Source: Dipylidium caninum (Eukaryota; Platyhelminthes; Cestoda; Cyclophyllidea; Dipylidiidae). From it: 64,000 nt of DNA. Each line of letters begins with the position of its first letter. Positions within the stretch are counted from its first letter, which is position 1. Shown here in pieces: positions 53,550-64,000 of this stretch. The stretch is from positions 374,208-438,207 of the forward strand of contig QEYB01000275.1 of the NCBI GenBank assembly GCA_017562135.1, given 5' to 3'. The position numbers were made by a program, and so were the translations under genes. Below the pieces are notes generated by a model. That model had not been told where the DNA came from, did no database searches, and saw only the letters and a list, made by a program, of their open reading frames with translations.

Positions 53550-56500
53550 GAAAGGCGTAACTGCCATGGAAGGCAAGACAGTCTGGTGCAAGGGATTCAA
53601 TTCATGCCTTGGAGCATCGTGTGGCGCGAGTGTTCCTTCCACCATCTCCACCATTGTGTCCGCCCTCCTGACAGGCCTCGCATTCACCACCCGGCGCGAG
53701 CAACAATTGCCCCACATCCCTTGCCACAGCTTTGTGTCCCGAGGCACGGGGGGAAACAGCATTTCTTGCAACAGTGGACTTAGCAGACCCCTTGACTCTG
53801 TCACACCGCGGCCGCGCAGCGGCATCGGCAGCGTCAGCGCGACGTCGACTCGCTGAGTGGGAGGAGGAGAGGCGCTCGACCTCTTCACCACCGTTTGGGA
53901 AGCAGCAGGGGTTTTGCGCCTTCTTTTTCGCCCTGTCCCCTCGTCCCAGAGTCCGCCGTCTCGCTACGCCCGCGCGCCGCATTCGTGGTCTCCCACCGGG
54001 TGCAGAACAGTTGTTGACCTCACCGAATGCACCGCGCTCATTTGCCCATCTGCCCTTCCACGCCTTTCATCGCCTTCCGCCCGGCGAAGTGCATGCTTCT
54101 TCCCGCCGCCCACCTCCTTCCTCGGAAGTTCCGCTTTCCGTGGTGCAGCCAAGTCCCCAGCCGACATTCTTCCGCAGAACGAGTCGAATCGGATGGAGTG
54201 GAGTGGACGTGGGTTTTGAAAAGTGCTAACATCGCCTCGTTCTTGAGGAGATGGCTTACTCGTTGGACCGCGATTGCTCAGATGAAAGTAGTAGTGCGCT
54301 TTGGTAGCAATTTTGGCAAAATTTAGTGTAAAACACTTTTACCACCAATGGTCGCGAAATTCACAAGGAATGTCTCTCGGGGCCACCTTCGTCAGACAGG
54401 AGGGTGTGCAGCTGTCAAAGGATAAAAACAGCAGCATCTCCGTCTGCATCTCGGGCACCCCCGACAGTGTCCTACACCACGAGGAGAAACGTCTTCCCGC
54501 ACTGTTTACCTGATCACGTTGTCAAGCCCGTCCGGACATTCGTCCGTCTTGTACCCATTGGACGTGATGCGCAACGTGTCATACGAGGCTGCATGGCCCG
54601 AAATGTGCATCCTTCCGTCATCTCACACAGGTGGGCTTAATGTCGTTTATCTCCTCTCCCGAGTGAATGGATGGCGAGAGTACAAGTAGTGGATGAATTC
54701 TTATCCACATGGAAATAAACAACATTTTTCTCGCAACTGCTCACTGCTTCGCAGATGTTGACTCGACCTTGGCCGAATCCTCCGCCCCAGGACTGCAGTG
54801 GTCGTGTCGACGATAAGAGCACCTCGTGCCCAGTGGAATGGCGGCCTCTGTGGCGAAGAAAGCGGCCTGCTCGAGTCCGATGGTGACATGCAAAGGTGAA
54901 TAGTATGGTTTCTCGATTCTCAATAATGGCTGATGAAACGGCATAATGTGGCCGGTGGAGCGGATCAAGCAGTCTCTTCGCCCACTATTCATCAGCTGTC
55001 TAAACAAAAAGCACCCGTCTGGTCTACATCCCGACGCTCCACAACGCTGCTCCCGTAGTAGCCTGCAAAGTTATTTCTTCTTTATGCAATTCACATGTCT
55101 TGAAAAAAAATAAACATTCATTTCGTTCACACCAGATTATTTTCGCCCAATGAATCGCCCTCGTGGTAAATAATCCTTGTGAAGAACGCACGTTGTGGAA
55201 ACAATCAGCGCTGTTAATGGCAACCGCCCCAAGTGGGGACGTGTGTCTAATCGAATCACTACGCAATCACACTTGACAGTGACGGTGACACGAGGGTGCT
55301 CAGTCCGCAATTGAGACCTTTCTTGGACTATAAATAGGAAATGAAATAGTTGATGGAAATGAAAGCCACACTCTTGTTTTCTCTTTGCAAAGCACTAACT
55401 TTATTGTCTCCACCAAAGACACGTGGGAGAGAATTTGGGGACAACCACGAAGCGAGAAAGCTGAAGTCGTCTCTTTTATTCCGGCAACGTCCTCATTCGC
55501 ATGCAAGAGAGGCGCTGCAGGCCATTCTGCTTCCTCCACCACCTCGGCAAGTTCCTTTTCACGTTGAGGATCAGAAAGGGGAAGGAGGAGGAGGGGGAGG
55601 ACAATCATAGCTGGACTCTCTTAGCGTCATCCTTCTCTTGCTGTTCTTCTACACACACACAACACTGAGTGACGGCTGGCGAAATGGTTAAAAAGGCGCT
55701 GGACCATGTCTCAACGACGAATTCAGGTGTCTTGTGAGTAACCTCAACCTCCGCACGCACCAGAGCCAAGGAAAACGTGGGACGAGTGGATTTACCGAAT
55801 AACCCTCCAGACAAAGTGAGCCACAAACGCGTCAGCCTGAGGCCTACTTAACTGAACACCACACCCACTTCTTCGCCGACTCCAACCACATTTCACGGCA
55901 TCGAGCATCTTCAATTGTGCAAATGGGGCGAGTTGTCCACACTCAACATAGAAATGAACTTGCCGATTCGGGGGAGGAAGAAAAATGGACTGCAACGTCG
56001 CCTTCGCAATGATTTCAGCGGTGAAAGGAGACGAAAACGAGGCGGGATAAGGGAGTAGCCTGCCAACAAGCAACATATGCTTTCTCACTGTGTCCTTGGC
56101 GCCCGAATCCGTCAGAAATTTCTGTGCTCTACGAAATACAGCCAAATAAATACCACAAACGAGGTATGGCTTCATTACACTGCAATATGCATTTCATTTT
56201 CGAGTGAAGAGCCAAGAGAGGTCTCCATTGCGCAATGAGCGCCATCACGTCAATGTCACGGTCACACTGGCTCCTCTTCGCATTTGCGCAAGCCAACGGA
56301 GGTCATTCGCGGAGACGGGGGGATGCCAATCCACGCCTCGGCAAATCGTCCAGGCAGCTGTTGGCGCTGCTCGACTTGCTCACATGTCTTCTGGGTGAAG
56401 TACGTGGCGAGTAGAGGACGAACGCGGAAAGTAGGCTGGATGTCATTCGACCAGTCACAGGTCCGAGTGTTAAAAATGCGATGTGCATAATCCACAAATT
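51200..56500. repeat. Cluster of diverged repeat units
   Basis: Several stretches in this 5 kb resemble one another. 51,815-51,950 matches 55,500-55,630 (shared CCTCCACCACCTCGGCAAGT and GAGGATCAGAAAG). 52,440-52,640 matches 56,095-56,250. 52,620-52,890 matches 56,340-56,450 (GGCAGCTGTTGG, GGTGAAGTACG). 51,350-51,600 matches 53,040-53,240. 53,700-53,880 matches 51,530-51,650 in inverted orientation. The units are degenerate and interleaved, suggesting an old, locally duplicated element or satellite-like block. No transposase or reverse transcriptase was recognised, and the open frames here look like repeat by-products. Confidence 0.6.
53516..53543. repeat. (GA)n microsatellite
   Basis: About thirteen GA units within the diverged repeat cluster. 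Confidence 0.9.
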
Positions 56501-56938
56501 ATGTAGAACTCGCACAACTTCACCAATGGAAATGAAGCACAAAGCAGTTGAAACTTTACTGAATGGTTGAGGTTGAAGGCAAACACTTTTAGTTAGACGT
56601 TAATTACTTATATACAAGGTGTGAGGAGCCCGACATTCGAGAGAAACACTGGAAGGCGTTCAAATGGCTGAATGATGAAAAAAGCAGATGAAGGCAATAA
56701 AAAAAGGTGCGTTAGACGACACATGCATTGGTGAGCAGAGAAATCGCGGAGGTAGAGGCGAGGGTGACATGCCATATGCAAAAGAGAAGAAAGGAAGTGG
56801 CAGTGAGTCTTTTGGTGGCACTGAGACAAGAAGGGGCGCACGACGGGGTAGAAGGACACGCAGTTGGGGTTTAAAAGCGGCAGGGAGGGAGGGAGGAAGG
56901 GAAGGAGGGAGAGAGGGAGGAGAAACTGTCAAATCTCG

Positions 56939-58700
56939 TCAAGATCCGAGAAAGGGCACGAGAATTCCCACGTGGTGGCGGACGGGGTGACGCAGGGAGG
57001 CGCGGAGCCGAGGCAGACGCAGACAGAGGGTGAGGAAGTTGCGGAGCAGCCACAGCGGCCACAGATCAACCAGTGGCGTCTGTCCGCAGGCCAGCGTGAA
57101 GGCGTGCACTACGTTTGCGGCCACCGATTCGCACACGAAGGCGGGCCTGAATCGCGACGCACCCAGCGACGCGTACGCCTCCACTCGCGACAGCCACGCC
57201 ACCCAATTGGGCCACGAAGGCGGTGACGACGAGGAAGCGCAGACAACCGGTCGAGGGTAGAGACTGTCCGAACTCCACCTCCTCCTCCTCCTCCTCCCCC
57301 CACTCTCCCCTCCGCGCCGCCGCCGCCGCCGCCGCCGCCACCTCCACCGCCTCCTCCGCCCACGTCGCCTCAGCCTGCGCTCCCGCCACTCCCTCCTGCC
57401 GCTCCCCGGCCAAGGGAACGCGGTAGCAGGGCGACAGGGCGTCCAGCGTTGTCATCCACAGCACGCCGCTCACACGTCCCTCCGCGGTGCTCTCGTGGCG
57501 CATCAAATTGAGCAGAGGCGAGAGCGGCGACAACGCCTGCGTGCGCAAAGAAGACTTGCGAGCGTCACCAACACTTCCACTTTCTCATGTCCTCTTTTGT
57601 CAACATTGTCCTCGCCTCCTCCGCCAATGCCAGTCGCCGTGTCATCCATGGGTGACCGCACAAACTCAGGCTCTGGCAGGTCGACCGCGACTCCTTCCAC
57701 CGCCTCTGCGCCTTCTCCTCCTCCTCCTCCCCTTCCCCCTCCCCCTCCCCTCCCTCCTTTTCTATCCCACCCCACCCAACCCAGCCCAGCCCAGCCCAGC
57801 CCAACCCAACGCAACCATACCAACCGTCTGCGCTGATTCTCCCCTCCTCGTCCCCTCGTCCACTCCTCCTCGTCACATCACGACACGAATGCACCGCCGC
57901 CTCTTTCGCAGGTGGCAGAACAAGTCACGACACGCGCCTGTTCACACGAACCACAGCGGAGCACAAGCACAACAGCCAACTCACCAGGGGGTCGAGGAGC
58001 ACGAGGCTCCTCACCTCGCGATTCCCCCACAGAACCGAGACACGTCGAACAGCAGACGACCTGTGCTCGCGCGCCACGGTGGAATGCTCACTTCCGACGT
58101 CGACAAATCCACAGTCTGTTGGGGCGCAAACCGAATAGACCACCGCGTCTGCCGAAAAGCCACTTGCACTGCGGTCTCAGGTGCACATTTATCCCAGTTA
58201 TCACCACGTCGTAATCATAGCTACAGTTCGGGCAGTCGCGCATTTTATGATCGGTGTTATTAGGCCATTTGAAGGTGGTGGACGACCTGGAGTCCGCCGC
58301 TGTGACTGCGTCATCTTCTGGTCCTTTTTCCTCCTCAGCGGATGCGCCTCCACGTGTGGACGCCTCTGTGCTCACCTCAGCGGAGGCCGGTCGCCGTCTC
58401 GCTCACCATGCTCGCCTCTTCGCATTGCGCGCCCACGTCGGCAGAGTTCGGGTCCGCGGAGGCGAAGAGACCGCGCCACGCTCGTCTCCCTCGTCACTGG
58501 CATCTTCGACATCGAGGAAGCAGGTGAATGCCTCACTCCCTTCTGCTTCTCGGAGAACAGCCTTCTCATGGTACCTGCCAGCCGCCTTGGTCCTCTGCCG
58601 CCCACGGACAAAAGTCAGCGGTGAGATCCTCCGGGCCACGATCGCTTTCTGTCTCGAAGAGGTTCTCAAAGTACACACTGGAGTTAGGTGGCTCGTAATA
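56939..58700 (-). CDS. Unrecognised GC-rich coding region (probable 3' end of a gene)
   Basis: The minus strand gives a protein-like reading that ends at a TGA at 56,939-56,941: AWLSRVEAYASLG, RFRPAFVCESVAANVVHAFT, TPLVDLWPLWLLRNFLTLCL, then HHVGILVPFLGS. Upstream, an acceptor at about 57,543 opens a frame reading ALSPLSPLLNLMRHES and GRVSGVLWMTTLDALSPCYR, followed by an Ala/Glu-rich tract from GCC and CTC repeats. Between this part and the C-terminal part the frame shifts by one, so an intron or an indel in the GAG-type repeat is needed. Further candidate exons at about 57.6, 58.0-58.1 and 58.1-58.6 kb are phase-compatible but not secure. I do not recognise the family. The C-terminal 90 residues are the best-supported part. 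Confidence 0.4.
57280..57345. repeat. CTC and GCC trinucleotide repeats
   Basis: About six CTC units, then about eight GCC units. On the minus strand they encode Ala and Glu runs within the probable GC-rich coding region, and are a likely site of length change or sequence error. Confidence 0.85.
57710..57815. repeat. Pyrimidine-rich tract with (CCCAG)n
   Basis: CCT/CCCT-rich sequence followed by several CCCAG and CCCAA units. On the minus strand it is a G-rich tract with potential to form quadruplexes. Confidence 0.8.
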
Positions 58701-59769
58701 GTAAACTCATCGCATCATCATGATTATCATCATCTGTCCACGGGTACCAGAGACTGACACTCGAGGTTTGTCTCGCCCCTCCGTGCGCCTGCTGTCGCGC
58801 AGACACTGCCCACGAAGAGCGAAGTGTACACTGCGCCAACTCGCTGCTATGGTTTCGGCCGTCCAAGCAATTCAGCAAGTAAAGACTGAATGTCGTCCGC
58901 TCCGCGTCTGCGGTGGGCGGCCAGATGCAACACTATGAGTTTCAACAGCAAGTTTCGCGTTCACTGTACATTTTAAAAATCGCAATTGTGGTGTGAAATT
59001 GAGGCAAATGGGTAGCGATTTTCGCGAACGAAGCACGGAGTCCGACGAGGCAAGGGATACTCCATTCTAGACACATCGAGGCCGAACGCCGCCTACAGGA
59101 GAAGCGGTTTCTACGAGAATTTACAAGTTCGTCGCTCGGAGGCTCGCCTCCCTTCCTCGACTAGGCGGTGGAAACACCGCGACCTCCAAGCGAGGCATCA
59201 CGTCGTGCAAAGGGAAAAGGGTGAGGGGAATTCCTTGTGGGGGTTACACAACTATTTGGGAACACCGGACGCCAGTTCGTGCGATCCGTCCAGCGACATT
59301 ACCGCCCACTTGGCGTTCCGACGTCTGCATGCTAGCGTCGTCACCGTCGCCACGACTGCCTTGCCTCGGCTCCTCCTCCTCCTTCTCCTCGTCGCCGTCG
59401 TTGTCCAGTAGCAGACAGCCAATTGGCAACAGCCCATTCACAGACCGACGGCAAGGTTGGGCGGGAAAACGTCGGCCGTAACCCACCGGCAGACAGCAAG
59501 GAGAAACGTGCCCGTCCTCATGGCAAATCTTCGCGCGTCAAAACACGATGCCTCCAGCAAGTAAAGCACCGCCTTCACTACATCCAAAGAGACTGTAGCA
59601 ACTGCCAGAAAGCAACATAAACCTCAGCCCGTAGACAATGAGTCCAGAAACACAAACTTCTCGCCTCTCTAAGCCCTCAACGTCCGCCTAGTTCCTCCCC
59701 CACTAAGCCTCAGCACTGGTTTTTCGCATCCTACAACCTCTCCTCCCCACTGAAACCATCAGAACCCCG

Positions 59770-60760
59770 CGGGGGCGGCCCAATTTTTGGTTTGCAGGGC
59801 TTTCAGTTTGGGGTGTCTTTTCCAAAAACCGGCCCAAAAGGGGGACTTTTTGGCAACCTCCTTCGGGCGAAAAAAAAAAAAAAAAGCCCAAAAACTTTTT
59901 TTTTTTGTCGTTTTTCGGCAAAACTTTTCTTTTTTTTTTTGGCCATTTTTTCGGGGGCTTTCAACCGGCCTTTTTTTGCCCCCCTTTTCCTTTTGAGGGG
60001 CCGCCTTTAAATTTTACAACACCCCACCCCCCCCCCCCAAAAAAAACTGAATTTTTGGGAGGGGGGGGGGACGGCGATTTTTTTTGTTAGTTTGAAAAAA
60101 AAAAAGAAAAAAAAAAAGGCGGGGCGGGCGGGGGGGGGTGGCAATTGTTGGGAAAAAAAAAGGGGCCAATTTTCCATTTTGGGCGATTTCTACGAATTGC
60201 AAGGGGGGCAAAAAAAAAAAAACCCCAAGCCTATTCACCCCAACTTTTGCTTTAGAGGGGCTTTGTATTGGGGGAAAAAACTTTTGATTGATGTAGTTTT
60301 TTCAACAATTTTATTTTTTTTCCCTTTCAACTTTCCCGTTAATTTTAAAACCCCCCGGTTTTTTAAAAAAACAAAAAAGGGGCCCGGCTTTTTGGGCCTT
60401 TTTTCAAAAGGGAGGGGGGGGGCTAAAAAAAACCGGGAAAAGCGGGAGCGAGGGGAATGCGGGGATTAAAAAAGGGGAAAAATTTGGGGGGGACTCAAAA
60501 CATTTCGGCTTATTCGTTTTTCCGGCCTTTTTCAAAAAAAAAAAACGCCCAGGGGGGGCCCCAAAAGGGTTGTGGAAAAGTTTTTTTTTTGGGGGGCTGT
60601 GGGGGGGATTTAATTTTCCCCCCCCGCTTTGATTAAAAAGGGGGGGGGAAAAAACTGTTTGGGGAGGGGAAAATTTAGGGGCCCGGTTTTTTCCCTTTTT
60701 TGGAAAAAAAACGGAAATTTGGACTTTTTTTTTTTTCGGAATGATTGGGGGGCCCAGAGA
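59770..60760. other. Homopolymer-inflated block, probably low-quality sequence
   Basis: For about 1 kb, runs of 5-17 identical bases of all four kinds follow one another (A, C, G and T runs alternating), with almost no ordinary sequence between. It starts abruptly after normal sequence near 59,767 and returns to normal near 60,760. True low-complexity DNA usually repeats one motif; this looks like base-call or consensus failure. All open frames in it should be ignored. Confidence 0.75.
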
Positions 60761-61151
60761 AGGGTGGGGAACCAAGATAGAAGTCTCGAATCTCCGTTAA
60801 CTCTTGAGAAATACTCGCCCAGACTCACGTATGTGGTGTTGTGCTGCGCTAAAAAACAACCACGCCCCATTCGCTTCCCTCTCCACCAGACTGTGACACT
60901 GTCCATCTGCAGCATTTCTGTCCCACTGCGGAGAATCCACACCCCGCGCCTCCGCACGCCTGTCCTTTTGCGCCAACCCCGAGCCCCGCGAACCTGGCAA
61001 ATCTTGTCTACTCTCTGTCTCCTTCCTCACACAATCCCAACAGCTAAGTTGTGTTAACGTACTCGACGTTTCGCTCAGAGCTCAATTAAGCCTTAATTAG
61101 TGCTTAGTAGATTGCGCTTCTCTCGCAGTCCAGCATAAGGCATCTCGAATA

Positions 61152-61489
61152 TTAGTATGGTTCACAGGACAAAGTAAGGAAGCCGACTTGTCTAAACATG
61201 TCCCACACATCTGAAGTTTAAAGAGCACAACATGAATGGTCGACCTCGGCAGCAAGCCCTGGGGGGAACGTGGTTCCCCTGCCGCACACGTATATCCTAT
61301 CCCGGCATTTCCACCCCTGGTTCCTGTGTCGCCGGTCCTCAATCTCATGCCTCTACCTCGAGCAAAGCAAAGATTCATCTCAAGCAGTCGTCTTCTGATG
61401 AGAACTGCGGACGCCATCTCGCCGCCCTCTTGCGTTCCCATGCCCGGCGAGTGGTGGATGTGTCCGTGAGTGTAGACCACCGAGCTAAT
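61152..61489 (-). CDS. Last two exons of an unrecognised gene
   Basis: An exon at 61357-61489 (acceptor CTTCAAG, donor GTAGAG) reads ISSVVYTHGHIHHSPGMG, EGGEMASAVLIRRRLLEMNL and CFAR. The exon at 61152-61210 (acceptor ACTTCAG) continues in matching phase with DVWDMFRQVGFLTLSCEPY and a stop at 61,152-61,154. The 133- and 59-base lengths fit the phases exactly. Earlier exons should lie at higher coordinates. A segment near 63,470-63,535 reading YLKDMFDADYGCPESQSSV on the same strand may belong to it. The His-rich stretch is distinctive, but I cannot assign a family. Confidence 0.5.
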
Positions 61490-64000
61490 CTTGAAGGGCG
61501 CAAGAGGATATTGAATACGAGCTGTCAAGGTGAGCACCCACCTAAACCTCCCCAACCAACCTTCTGCGAATTCCTTCGCCAATTCACGTTTCTACCCAAC
61601 TGGAATTCGTGCGAGTGGCCTCCGATTGAGAACAGTATGCTCAATCTCGAGAATAGTGCGCATGACGGGCACGTGCACGACCTTCTTGGGCTAGCTCTGC
61701 GGCTGCCCGCCTGCATCTTCCAACCCCTCTCGTTTTTGTCCTGCCAAGACATGGACCCCTCGTGCGAGTCTCTTGGCCCTCGCAGCCTCTCTTCGTGTAT
61801 CTCTTCTGAGCTCCGTCCTACGGCGGTACCTTCCAACCGCGCTCTCGCCCTCTATCTGTGTCTGCCCCGCCACGGTCACCGGTCTACGCGCTGTCGGCCC
61901 AATCAAACCTTTTCCATTGAATTTCAATTCCCTTCTCCGAACTGAACGATAATCCCAATCACCTCGTCCCTTCTTTTCGTGACCCACCTTTTGCTCACCT
62001 CAAAATTATTGCACCTATTAGATCGTTCTCTCCGCGAGCCCCCCCTCACTTATGAAATTATAATCGTCTTCGAGTAAGATTTCCTCAGTAATGTCTTGTA
62101 CCTATGTCTCATTGATTTACTGCTCTAATCCTATTGTAAGATATAGCGTCAGCTTAAGTAGGACATCGCCACAAGTATGAAAAAAAAGAACGCAACCGAC
62201 TTGACATGACGCTCTACGTGCCCCTCGCACGAGACTCCGCCAGACCAAACGGTGAAATACGAGTAAACGGGGGGGGGGGGGGTAGATAAATAGTTTACAT
62301 CCCTAGTGCAGTCGATGAAGAGCCAAACGTGCATCCATTTGTCATCGCACGCCCAAATGGATGGTGGTTCAGACCAGGCGCAGCAGTTAGTAGATCCCCT
62401 CGAACGAACGTTCTCACATTGCTCTACCTTTTTTCTCGTCCCATACACACCTGCCCGCTGTGGACGGCACACGTCATACTCTCTCAATTACAAGGTGTCA
62501 TCGGAGCGCTGACTGTTAGAAGAAAAGCACTCGCACAAAATCCAGTCAGCTCTTCGCTCCTACTCCGATCTCTCGTATAAGAGATATAGAGGCGTCTAGT
62601 ATTCATGGTCTCCCCTAGTTTTCATTTCACGCAGATGCAGGGAGTCTCTACACCCGTCAATAGATACTCGTGCTGACCTCGAACTGGACGTACGAAAGAA
62701 CAGATGAAAGGACGGAACAGAACGTACACTTGTACACAAAACAGAGGGCAGTGTGGAAGAAAAAGTGGATCGCAAAACACCATATGAGTCGGCTTCACAC
62801 ACAGCATTGCAAACCCAACATTACGTTTATTCAAAACCAGTGCAAAATATCAGCCGCGCGAACGGAATTTAATGCGATAAAATGTGCACAAGACGGCAAA
62901 TTATGTGAAAGATAGAACACACCAAAACGGACTTCGATGGGTGATTTCTTCACAATAAGAAAGCAAAATTGGTTGCAGGCTAAATAGTACAATTGGACGT
63001 CGGAGGAGGCGTGCGCGGTGGCTAAGCGCACTTCGAAACCCATTGGTTGTCGCCTTTACTGGCAAATCCCAATCATACCAATGTCCGCACTACTTCATCC
63101 CTGTCAAAACGCATTCGCCCCGTTGTACTCAATTGGTTCCCCTCTTTGTCTGTTTTCCATCAACAGAAAGGCCCGGGATTGCCGTCATCCAACTCCAGCA
63201 TCTGCCAGCAATATCCCCCGAACGTCAGTGAACACTTTCGTGTTTCGTGAGACGAATTGACTGAATCCTCTTTCTCCCCACTTTGTCACCTATAAAGTGC
63301 ATCTTCTCCAAGACATACTGAATCGAAAAGCGGAGAGTCGAGTCCGAGTCGAGTCGAGTTTAGGTTGACTTCAGCGCCTTCTCTTCCAGAGACGAACACA
63401 CAAAAGGCTACAGTTACTATCTAGAATGTATTTGGCAGCATTACTGTAACAAAAAAAATCGACAACGCTCGACTGACTTTCAGGACAGCCATAATCGGCA
63501 TCAAACATGTCCTTCAGGTATCTTGCAGCCAAACCGAGTTACCCCAATGCCCACGCTGTTTCTCATCACGTTGATGTCCCAACAGATTATTGCGTTATAT
63601 CCGAGACAAAATAAGATCTGTACAAATTCGCTCCTGACACCCATTGATAATTGAATATGAAATGATACGCATGGCATGAAGTGCGTGATTCGTTTTCTCA
63701 GAATAAGGCTTGCTTTCCATCTACCCGAGGAGACCACCACGTAAGATTCCATTACTCCCATTCTGCACCCCAAAAATGTTACGAAGAAACTGGTACTCAT
63801 TTGTATCAGTCGCTCAACGAATGCAGAGTAAGCAACCGGTCTTTAAGAGAATTGAAACTCGGCGGTCGTGGGGGTGTGCGACGAAGGATGGCAAAGGTAG
63901 TAGAAGGCGAGACGATGAGGCGTAAGCGTTTGTGTCCTCTCTACGAAGAGGGAGAATTTGTAATTTGTGTTGGTGGATGCGCGAAATTGGAATTCTGAAT
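61490..64000. other. Probably upstream part of the 61 kb minus-strand gene, unresolved
   Basis: Minus-strand frames at 61,525-61,836 and 61,691-61,987 are both open and Arg/Ser-rich, so I could not choose between them. A 13-base G run lies near 62,270. A short segment near 63.5 kb is a candidate exon. Nothing else was recognised. Confidence 0.3.

Noticed and set aside
57487..58263. 258-codon plus-strand frame rich in Pro and Leu
   Set aside because: It is opened by CCT and CCCAG repeats. The opposite strand gives a more protein-like reading with splice sites.
59787..60469. Open frames with long Lys and Phe runs
   Set aside because: They lie in the homopolymer-inflated block and are products of bad sequence.
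61232..61945. 237-codon plus-strand frame
   Set aside because: It is antisense to the phase-matched exons at 61,152-61,489 and resembles no family.

Overview
The window looks like nuclear DNA of an intron-rich invertebrate, most likely a parasitic flatworm (tapeworm or fluke). No long uninterrupted reading frame exists. Coding sequence sits in short exons with clear GT/AG borders, introns of only 34-37 bases occur beside introns of 2-7 kb, and the long introns and intergenic spaces are full of microsatellites and dispersed repeats. The flatworm assignment is an inference from this intron style and the repeat load; nothing in the sequence names a species.

Two genes can be recognised. On the minus strand, about 27.6-41.1 kb holds an MBOAT1/MBOAT2-type lysophospholipid acyltransferase, with eleven exons resolved and only the 5' exon missing. 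On the plus strand, 42,266-47,424 holds an ABHD1/ABHD3-type alpha/beta-hydrolase (phospholipase) in eight exons. They point away from each other across about 1.2 kb. One enzyme removes and the other adds phospholipid acyl chains, so the pair may be a co-regulated phospholipid-remodelling unit. A decayed duplicate of the last ABHD exon lies 2.7 kb downstream.

Three further minus-strand coding regions are supported by phase-consistent splice sites and protein-like translation, but I cannot name their families: a gene at about 8.7-17.8 kb (perhaps from 19.1 kb), a GC-rich region at about 56.9-58.7 kb, and the last two exons of a gene ending at 61,152.

Repeats: a nearly identical 1.77 kb element is present in inverted orientation at 10,361-12,129 and 19,742-21,511, bracketing exons of the first unnamed gene. 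A more diverged inverted pair lies at about 34.8-35.9 kb (inside the MBOAT gene) and 44.5-45.2 kb (inside the ABHD gene). About 51.2-56.5 kb is a cluster of diverged repeat units. About 59.77-60.76 kb is a block of over-long homopolymers of all four bases that looks like low-quality sequence, not biology.

Apart from these, 1-8.7 kb, 21.5-27.6 kb, 36-40.7 kb, 47.5-49.8 kb and 62-64 kb contain nothing I can assign beyond simple repeats and a few promoter-like motif clusters. No tRNA, rRNA, CRISPR array, virus or prokaryotic element was recognised. Two one-base phase breaks inside otherwise good gene models suggest residual indel errors in the sequence.
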